10,238 bases of DNA. Origin: Candidatus Zixiibacteriota bacterium. Its GTDB lineage: Bacteria > Zixibacteria > MSB-5A5 > GN15 > FEB-12. The position numbers and the translations under genes are program-made. Of this stretch, positions 5,917 to 10,238 are shown in pieces; within the stretch, counting starts at the first letter, position 1; each line of letters opens with the position of its first letter. The notes under the pieces were generated by a model. That model had not been told where the DNA came from, did not search any database, and was given only the letters and a program-made list of their open reading frames with translations. Where the stretch lies: contig JAHIVM010000152.1 in the NCBI GenBank assembly GCA_018816665.1, positions 1 to 10,238 on the forward strand. Direction: 5' to 3'.

Positions 5917-6644
5917 CAGTCAAGGGGCGTGAGCAAGCGGCCCCAGCGGACGGCGGTCGGGAAATGATAGATGGCATGGCCAACCCACTGGACAGCGTCG
6001 ATCACGTACGGAAATCCCCATCCGGGAGCGTCTTCCGACGGTTCCCAGGACCAGTAAACAAACACCGCTTTGCCCTTGATATTCTCAAGGGGTACCGAAC
6101 CCCAGAACCGGCTGTCGCGGCTGTCATCGCGGTTGTCACCCAGCACGAAGTACTGGCCCTCGGGCACCGTGTAAGGCCCGAAATTGTCGCGAAATGACAG
6201 GTCGCCGGGGATATTACGCTTATCGATGTTTTTCGACAGGGGCGGTATCGCCGCCACCTCGCCGTCGACATACACCACCTTGTCTGCAACCTGAACCAGC
6301 GACCCCGGCATAGCGACTATCCTCTTGATGAAGTCCTTCTCCGGGTTGTTGGGGTACTTGAATACGATGATGTCCCCGATCTTGGGAGCGCCGCCGTAGT
6401 CATAGGCCAGCTTGTTGACAAAAATGTAGTCGCCGGTATACAGGGCGCCTTCCATTGAGGCGGAATTCACCCGGTAGGCGGAAACAACAAACACGCGCAG
6501 CAGGATTGCTGCGACCAGCGCAATAATGCCGGTTTCAAGGTATTCGCGCCACAGGGGCTTGCGATCCTTGTGCTGCAGGACCTTGCGAGTCTCGGCTTGA
6601 GTCTCGGCCTGCCTGATATCCTGGATGAGAAAATCCTGATCCAT
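5916..6644 (-). CDS. lepB: Signal peptidase I (LepB)
   Basis: LepB is the inner-membrane serine protease that removes signal peptides from Sec and Tat substrates in the periplasm. The 242-residue protein has one N-terminal membrane segment (about 37-55, ETGIIALVAAILLRVFVV) and the family boxes: VNSASMEGAL (59-68, catalytic Ser S63), GDYIFVNKL (71-79), GDIIVFKYP (90-98), KDFIKRIVAMPG (103-114, catalytic Lys K107) and FVLGDNRDDSRDSRFWGSVP (166-185). Two small departures are seen: Asn-Ser instead of Pro-Ser before the catalytic SxSM, and MPGS where MPGD or LPGD is common. The dyad itself is intact. ATG 6644 has no Shine-Dalgarno. It is followed by hemW with a 1-bp overlap, forming a two-gene unit. 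At least five other products in this window are predicted to be exported or membrane-anchored; those with cleavable type I signal peptides would be substrates. Confidence 0.96.
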   Translation of the reverse strand: MDQDFLIQDIRQAETQAETRKVLQHKDRKPLWREYLETGIIALVAAILLRVFVVSAYRVNSASMEGALYTGDYIFVNKLAYDYGGAPKIGDIIVFKYPNNPEKDFIKRIVAMPGSLVQVADKVVYVDGEVAAIPPLSKNIDKRNIPGDLSFRDNFGPYTVPEGQYFVLGDNRDDSRDSRFWGSVPLENIKGKAVFVYWSWEPSEDAPGWGFPYVIDAVQWVGHAIYHFPTAVRWGRLLTPLD

Positions 6645-6651
6645 ACTAAAC

Positions 6652-6657
6652 GTTATC
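6652..6657 (-). promoter_or_regulatory. Possible -10 element close to the lepB start
   Basis: On the minus strand GATAAC lies 7 nt before the lepB ATG, within GATAACGTTTAGT. A similar string, GATACGTTTA, precedes the AsnB-like gene. There is no Shine-Dalgarno and no good -35. If used, it would give a leaderless or nearly leaderless lepB mRNA. Confidence 0.2.
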
Positions 6658-6750
6658 GGTTAAGGGGCCGGGTTCTTTAGACCCGAAACCCGTTCTGCAG
6701 GAGTAATAATATGGCCGGAAATGGGATAGGGCAAAGTAAAAGGGGGGCCG

Positions 6751-6783
6751 AAAAGCGGGGGCCGGCGAATCACCGCCTCCCGC
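6751..6783 (-). terminator. Candidate intrinsic terminator of the kinase gene
   Basis: Immediately after the kinase stop codon, the minus strand has GCGGG (6783-6779), an inner stem GGCG/CGCC around a 6-nt loop (6777-6764), then CCCGC (6759-6755) followed by TTTT (6754-6751). The 5-bp outer and 4-bp inner stems are GC-rich but separated by a small asymmetric internal loop, and the T-run is short. This would separate the kinase from lepB. The rest of the 139-bp gap (6645-6783) shows nothing else clear. Confidence 0.35.
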
Positions 6784-7491
6784 CTACCACTCCATATTCT
6801 CAAGCGCGATCCGCAACTGGCCCGCCGTCTTGAACTTCTGCGAGATCAACCCGCGCTTCCGGCCGTTCACAATCTGACGAATCTCCGGGCCGGACTTCGC
6901 ATAGCCCGACTTGCCCCCCATGACAGTATACAGCAACGAAATCAGATCAATAACATCGCTCCGAACCCGATCCCGCGAGGACTTCCCCAGATCAAAAAAG
7001 TCAATCAGGTGGACATCAAAACCCAGCCCAACGCGCTTGACCATGACGTTGTTCACATGCAAGTCGCCGTGATACTCGCCCTTGTAATGCACCGGTTCCA
7101 GACCCACCGCCAGCGCATACAGCAGATGCAGGGCCTCAAATGATGTCAGCCGTTTTTTCGGCTGACGGGCCAGGAAATCAGAGAGCATTTCCCCCTCAAC
7201 AAAATCCGACACCAGAATCTCCACCGATTCCCGCCCCACCCGGGCGACATCCCGATGATGATACTGGGTTACCAGCGGGCAGAACCGCAGCCGGTACATT
7301 TTCTGGGTGTACCGCCGAAGTTGAGCCGGAGTGAGCCGTCGGCTTTCATAAAAGATCTTCGCGGCTCGCAACACCCCGGTCCGTCGTTCCTCAACTTTAT
7401 AAACCTCCCCCTCCCAGCCGTCGCCGAGCTGCTCCACCACAAAATAATTGCGCCCGAGGGTGGTCCCGGGCTTGAGATTGAAATACGCCAC
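6784..7491 (-). CDS. Small protein kinase-like protein of the 'GWEGEVY' type
   Basis: From GTG 7491 the product is 235 residues and is essentially one kinase domain. Motifs are a glycine loop LGDGWEGEVYKV (22-33), ATP-binding Lys in AAKIF (K45), DFVEGEMLSDFL (96-107, hinge region), catalytic loop EYHGDLHVNN (139-148, with D143 and N148 as in HRDxxxxN) and metal-binding D164 in LIDFFDLG. HGDLH and DFFD replace the eukaryotic HRDLK and DFG, as in lipopolysaccharide-kinase, Bud32 and aminoglycoside-kinase relatives. From memory, proteobacterial homologues also begin with FxLKPGxxLGxxY. The GTG start is preferred because GGAGGG lies 6 nt upstream and the family begins there. ATG 7557 overlaps a promoter -10, and TTG 7668 would add a low-complexity tail without a Shine-Dalgarno. 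No transmembrane or sensor domain is seen, and the substrate is unknown. It is divergent from the M16 genes. Confidence 0.85.
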   Translation of the reverse strand: MAYFNLKPGTTLGRNYFVVEQLGDGWEGEVYKVEERRTGVLRAAKIFYESRRLTPAQLRRYTQKMYRLRFCPLVTQYHHRDVARVGRESVEILVSDFVEGEMLSDFLARQPKKRLTSFEALHLLYALAVGLEPVHYKGEYHGDLHVNNVMVKRVGLGFDVHLIDFFDLGKSSRDRVRSDVIDLISLLYTVMGGKSGYAKSGPEIRQIVNGRKRGLISQKFKTAGQLRIALENMEW

Positions 7492-7497
7492 GCGCAG

Positions 7498-7503
7498 CCC
7501 TCC
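7498..7503 (-). promoter_or_regulatory. Strong Shine-Dalgarno deciding the kinase start
   Basis: GGAGGG on the minus strand ends 6 nt before GTG 7491. It is the best ribosome binding site among the minus-strand genes and is the reason for shortening the longer open frame to this GTG. Confidence 0.7.
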
Positions 7504-7552
7504 GTTGGTCCCGCTCCCGGCAACAAACCGGCCGAGCAGGATGTGATTCGGA

Positions 7553-7581
7553 ATCATAGTCGACGGCCCCTGAAATAGCAA
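7553..7581 (-). promoter_or_regulatory. Candidate sigma-70-like promoter of the kinase gene
   Basis: On the minus strand, TTGCTA (7581-7576) and TATGAT (7558-7553) are separated by exactly 17 bp. The -10 matches TATAAT at five of six positions and the -35 matches TTGACA at four of six. The expected start near 7546 gives a leader of about 55 nt that ends in the GGAGGG site before GTG 7491. This also argues against translation from ATG 7557, which overlaps the -10. Confidence 0.5.
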
Positions 7582-7621
7582 GATGAACAGCGGGGCGATC
7601 GGGGCATCGTACAGTCGCCCC

Positions 7622-7650
7622 TTGCTTTTCCCGGACTCATCCGCTACCTT
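7622..7650 (+). promoter_or_regulatory. Weak promoter candidate for the M16 operon
   Basis: TTGCTT (7622-7627) and TACCTT (7645-7650) are 17 bp apart on the plus strand. The -10 keeps the important TA at positions 1-2 and T at position 6. It would give a leader of about 75 nt before the M16 gene. No better pair was seen in the 242-bp divergent region 7492-7733, which otherwise holds only the kinase promoter and an A-run at 7686-7692. Confidence 0.2.
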
Positions 7651-7733
7651 TTTAGCTGGCTTTTTCAAGCTCTGGTAGGGCAGGCAAAAAAACTACAGAT
7701 CCAAGATACACAGCAGTTCGGAAGGAGCAGTTC

Positions 7734-9521
7734 ATGAACGGACGCAGCGTGTTAGGGGTTCTGGTCTGTGCCATCCTGTTGTTCGGCGCCGCGCTACCGG
7801 CCGCCGCGCAGGAGATTCAGGCCAAAGAGTACTTCCTGGACAACGGCATGCAGGTCCTGATGGTGGAGCGGCACGAAGCCCCCACAATCATGGCCTCGAT
7901 ATTTGCCCGGGTGGGGTCCTCCAACGAAACAACCGGCATCACCGGTATCTCCCACCTCTTTGAGCATATGATGTTCAAAGGCACCGAGACCATCGGCACC
8001 AAAGACATTGTCCGCGGTCGCAAAATCATGGCCCAGCTCGACTCGCTCAAGGAACTCATGCGGGACGAGGAAAAAATCATGCGCCAGCAACTGCGCCGCG
8101 GCCAGATCAACGACATGCTGGCGCCCGAGGCCAAAACTCCCAGGTACAAAGAACTCGATGCTGTCTTTGACAGCCTCGTTCTGGAACAGCGCGAGTTGAT
8201 TATCAAAGATCAACTCGATGAACTCTACTCCAAAAACGGCGGGTTTTTCCTCAACGCCTTCACTTCCGAGGACATGACCGGGTACTTCGTCCGCCTGCCC
8301 TCGAATAAAATCGAGCTTTACATGTGGCTGGAATCCGACCGCTTTGCCAACCCCGTGTTTCGCGAATTCTACTCCGAGCGCAACGTGGTCCGCGAGGAAC
8401 GTCGCCTGTCATCCGAATCCACCCCCACAGGTCTGATCGAGGAAGATTTCCGCTCGATGTTCTGGAAGTCATCGTCGTACCACTGGGATGTTATCGGCTG
8501 GGCTTCTGATGTAGAAAACATCACGCGCGAACAGGCCAACGACTACTTCGACACCTACTATGCGCCCAACAACCTGACCATGATTCTTGTCGGCGATCTC
8601 AATCCCGATGAAATGATAAAAATGGTCAAGCAGTATTTCGAGCGCATCCCGCGCGGCAAAGTTGACCCGCCCGAGGTCATCACGCTCGAGGAAAAGCAGT
8701 ACGGCGAAAAACGCCTGATCGCCAAAGCCGAGGTCAATCCCCAGACCGAAGTTTGGTACCACACGGTCGCCTGGAAACACCCCGACTCGTACCCGCTGGA
8801 GGTACTGGCCGGCATCATGAGCGATAAAACCGGACGACTCTACAAAAAGCTGGTCGAGGAAAAAGGTATCGCCAAAAGCTCCGGCGGCGGCGGCGGACGG
8901 ATGTTCGGCGGTTCCGGCCTTGCGGTCGATGCCTCCCAGGATTCCAAACGATTCGCAGGAGCTTTCCAGATTTCCGCGGAAGGGACATCCGATGTTCAGG
9001 CTGAACAACTGGAAGCGGCCATTTACGAAGTACTGGAAGACCTGAAAGCCAACCCGGTCCCCGAGGACGAGTTGCAGAAGGTCAAAAACCAGATGAAGAT
9101 GCGTCAGATCCAGTTCATGGATATGATGTCCGGCATGGGCATCTTGTTTGTACTCGGTCAGAACGCTGCCTTCGGTGATTGGACCGAGGCCAACAACAAT
9201 GGTAAGATGTGCGATGCCGTCACGGCTGCTGATGTCCAGCGGGTCGCCAATACGTACTTCGACGAAGATCAGCGCAATGTACTGATTATCAACCCAAAAG
9301 AAGAAGGCAGCTCAGGTGAACCGGCCGAGGACCCCATGATGGCCCAGATGATTGCGCGGATCAAAGGCATGACCGATGCCGCCCAGCTCGAGCAAATGAT
9401 CGGCATGGTGGCCGGCCGTATGGATGCGATCGAAGATCCGGAAGAGAAGGCCATGATGGAAAAGATGATGCAGGTGGCCAGGGATCACCTGGCCGAACTC
9501 AAAGCCGCCGGAACCAAATAA
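7734..9521 (+). CDS. Exported M16 family zinc metallopeptidase (insulinase/processing-peptidase type), zinc-site subunit
   Basis: M16 peptidases fold into a clamp of two homologous halves and degrade or process short polypeptides. The 595-residue product has a signal peptide (residues 1-26, cleavage after AAAQ) and an inverted zinc motif HLFEH (H74, E77, H78). It is followed by NAFTSEDMTGYF (174-185), EsdRF (200-204) and SERNVVREERR, where E215 and E222 keep the E-x6-E spacing of the third zinc ligand. The C-terminal half is recognisable at ILVGDLNPDEM (284-294) and DKTGRLYKKLVEEKGIA (364-380). Oddities are an insertion of about 68 charged helical residues between HxxEH and the third ligand (about 95-165), a Gly-rich loop GGGGGRMFGGSG (384-395), and a Met-rich C-terminal tail (about 531-595). 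ATG 7734 has a strong Shine-Dalgarno, AAGGAG, 6 nt upstream. A second M16 gene follows after 25 bp. Confidence 0.94.
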   Translation: MNGRSVLGVLVCAILLFGAALPAAAQEIQAKEYFLDNGMQVLMVERHEAPTIMASIFARVGSSNETTGITGISHLFEHMMFKGTETIGTKDIVRGRKIMAQLDSLKELMRDEEKIMRQQLRRGQINDMLAPEAKTPRYKELDAVFDSLVLEQRELIIKDQLDELYSKNGGFFLNAFTSEDMTGYFVRLPSNKIELYMWLESDRFANPVFREFYSERNVVREERRLSSESTPTGLIEEDFRSMFWKSSSYHWDVIGWASDVENITREQANDYFDTYYAPNNLTMILVGDLNPDEMIKMVKQYFERIPRGKVDPPEVITLEEKQYGEKRLIAKAEVNPQTEVWYHTVAWKHPDSYPLEVLAGIMSDKTGRLYKKLVEEKGIAKSSGGGGGRMFGGSGLAVDASQDSKRFAGAFQISAEGTSDVQAEQLEAAIYEVLEDLKANPVPEDELQKVKNQMKMRQIQFMDMMSGMGILFVLGQNAAFGDWTEANNNGKMCDAVTAADVQRVANTYFDEDQRNVLIINPKEEGSSGEPAEDPMMAQMIARIKGMTDAAQLEQMIGMVAGRMDAIEDPEEKAMMEKMMQVARDHLAELKAAGTK

Positions 9522-9533
9522 CGCGTTCGTCGA

Positions 9534-9538
9534 AGGAG
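9534..9538 (+). promoter_or_regulatory. Shine-Dalgarno of the second M16 gene
   Basis: GAAGGAG (core AGGAG at 9534-9538) lies 8 nt before ATG 9547. It nearly repeats the GAAGGAG in front of the first M16 gene and supports cotranslation of the two genes at similar levels. Confidence 0.7.
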
Positions 9539-9546
9539 ACTGTAAT

Positions 9547-10238
9547 ATGAACACACAATCCGTATTGCCGTTCGGCCGGCTGGCGACGCTTATGATCCTG
9601 TTCGCGTTGGCATCCGTGATGATTGCCGCCCCGGTCGTTGAGGCGGGCAAAATAGTCGACCATCCCGAAAAGCTGAAATTCAAGGAACTCACATACGAAC
9701 CGCCGAAGCCCGAGACCTACCGTCACACGCTCGACTGCGGCGCGACTGCGTACATCATCGAAAACCCCGAATATCCGACTTTCGAGGTCAACGTCATTGT
9801 GCGCACCGGTTCCATCTACGAGCCGCTGGACAAAGCCGGCCTGGCTAACATGACCGGTTACTTGATGCGCAACGGCGATGTCGAGGGCATGACGACCAAA
9901 CAGATCGATGAGCGCCTAGCCTACCTGGCCGGCGAGGTTTCGGTCCGTATCGGCGAGTCTCGCGGCTCGGCAAGGCTGTTCTGTTTGTCCAAAGACGCTG
10001 ATGAAGGACTCGGGATTCTCCGCAAGGTCCTCAATCAACCGCTGTTTTCACAGGAGGCGCTTGACCTGTACCGCAAGGACGTACTCTCGGAACTTGAGCA
10101 GCGCAATGCATCGACCTCGGACATTGAATCCCGGGAATGGCAGTTCCTCATGTACGGCGATCATCCCTGCACTATCCCGTACCGTCGCACGGAGTCCAGT
10201 GTCAACGCTATCACTCGCGATGACCTGGTGGCTTTCCA
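9547..10238 (+). CDS. Exported M16-like protein lacking the zinc motif, cut by window edge
   Basis: The frame from ATG 9547 is open to the window end (230 codons), so it is partial. Residues 1-33 form a signal peptide (hydrophobic LATLMILFALASVMIAAPVV, possible cleavage after VEA). The rest follows the N-terminal M16 fold: HTLDCGATAYIIENPEYPTF (60-79), VNVIVRTGSIYEP (81-93), KAGLANMTGYLMRNG (96-110) and LSKDADEGLGILRKVLNQPL (147-166). Where the active partner has HLFEH, this protein has NMTGY (101-105), so none of the zinc ligands or the catalytic Glu of that motif remain. An acidic residue near the third-ligand position (E182) is still there. In known two-subunit M16 enzymes, such as mitochondrial processing peptidase, one subunit lacks the motif and helps bind substrate. 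Close linkage to the active gene suggests the same here. Confidence 0.9.
   Translation, partial: MNTQSVLPFGRLATLMILFALASVMIAAPVVEAGKIVDHPEKLKFKELTYEPPKPETYRHTLDCGATAYIIENPEYPTFEVNVIVRTGSIYEPLDKAGLANMTGYLMRNGDVEGMTTKQIDERLAYLAGEVSVRIGESRGSARLFCLSKDADEGLGILRKVLNQPLFSQEALDLYRKDVLSELEQRNASTSDIESREWQFLMYGDHPCTIPYRRTESSVNAITRDDLVAF

Noticed and set aside
8469..9008. Minus-strand frame of 179 codons opposite the first M16 gene
   Set aside because: Antisense shadow; the M16 frame carries all the motifs.

Overview
The window looks like chromosome of a diderm (Gram-negative type) bacterium with a fairly GC-rich genome. It is mostly housekeeping and cell-envelope genes. The best taxonomic hint is the secreted protein at 1585-2850. 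From memory it closely resembles a family common in Bacteroidota and relatives that databases often label 'asparagine synthetase B'. Together with a lipoprotein, LepB, MltG and exported M16 peptidases, this suggests the FCB superphylum, perhaps an uncultured lineage such as Zixibacteria. That placement is inference; no marker here settles it.

Layout. Positions 1-7491 are read on the minus strand, so the genes are transcribed right to left. They are a small protein kinase (7491-6784, with a good promoter, an SD-supported GTG start and a possible terminator), lepB (6644-5916) overlapping hemW (5916-4783) by one base, then a 564-bp gene-free island (4219-4782). After the island come rarA (4218-2881), the 'AsnB-like' secreted protein (2850-1585), a small putative lipoprotein (1477-1055), ruvX (1005-571) and the first half of mltG (510 to the window edge). 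From 7734 the plus strand carries two consecutive exported M16 peptidase genes. The first (7734-9521) has the full HxxEH zinc site. The second (9547 onward, cut by the window end) has lost it. The 242-bp divergent region 7492-7733 holds the kinase promoter.

How the genes fit together. LepB removes signal peptides from exported proteins, and five products here carry a predicted signal peptide or membrane anchor. MltG trims nascent glycan strands, RuvX acts in rRNA processing or nucleic-acid resolution, RarA works at stalled forks, and HemW is a haem chaperone. The M16 pair resembles two-subunit M16 proteases in which one subunit supplies zinc and the other only the fold.

The most unusual DNA is the island 4219-4782. 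It holds two inverted copies of a palindromic element of about 50-55 bp. Their arms are identical, but their inner stems differ in sequence and both still pair. Nearby are several other inverted repeats. This is the part most worth following up. No complete new defence or mobile system is visible.
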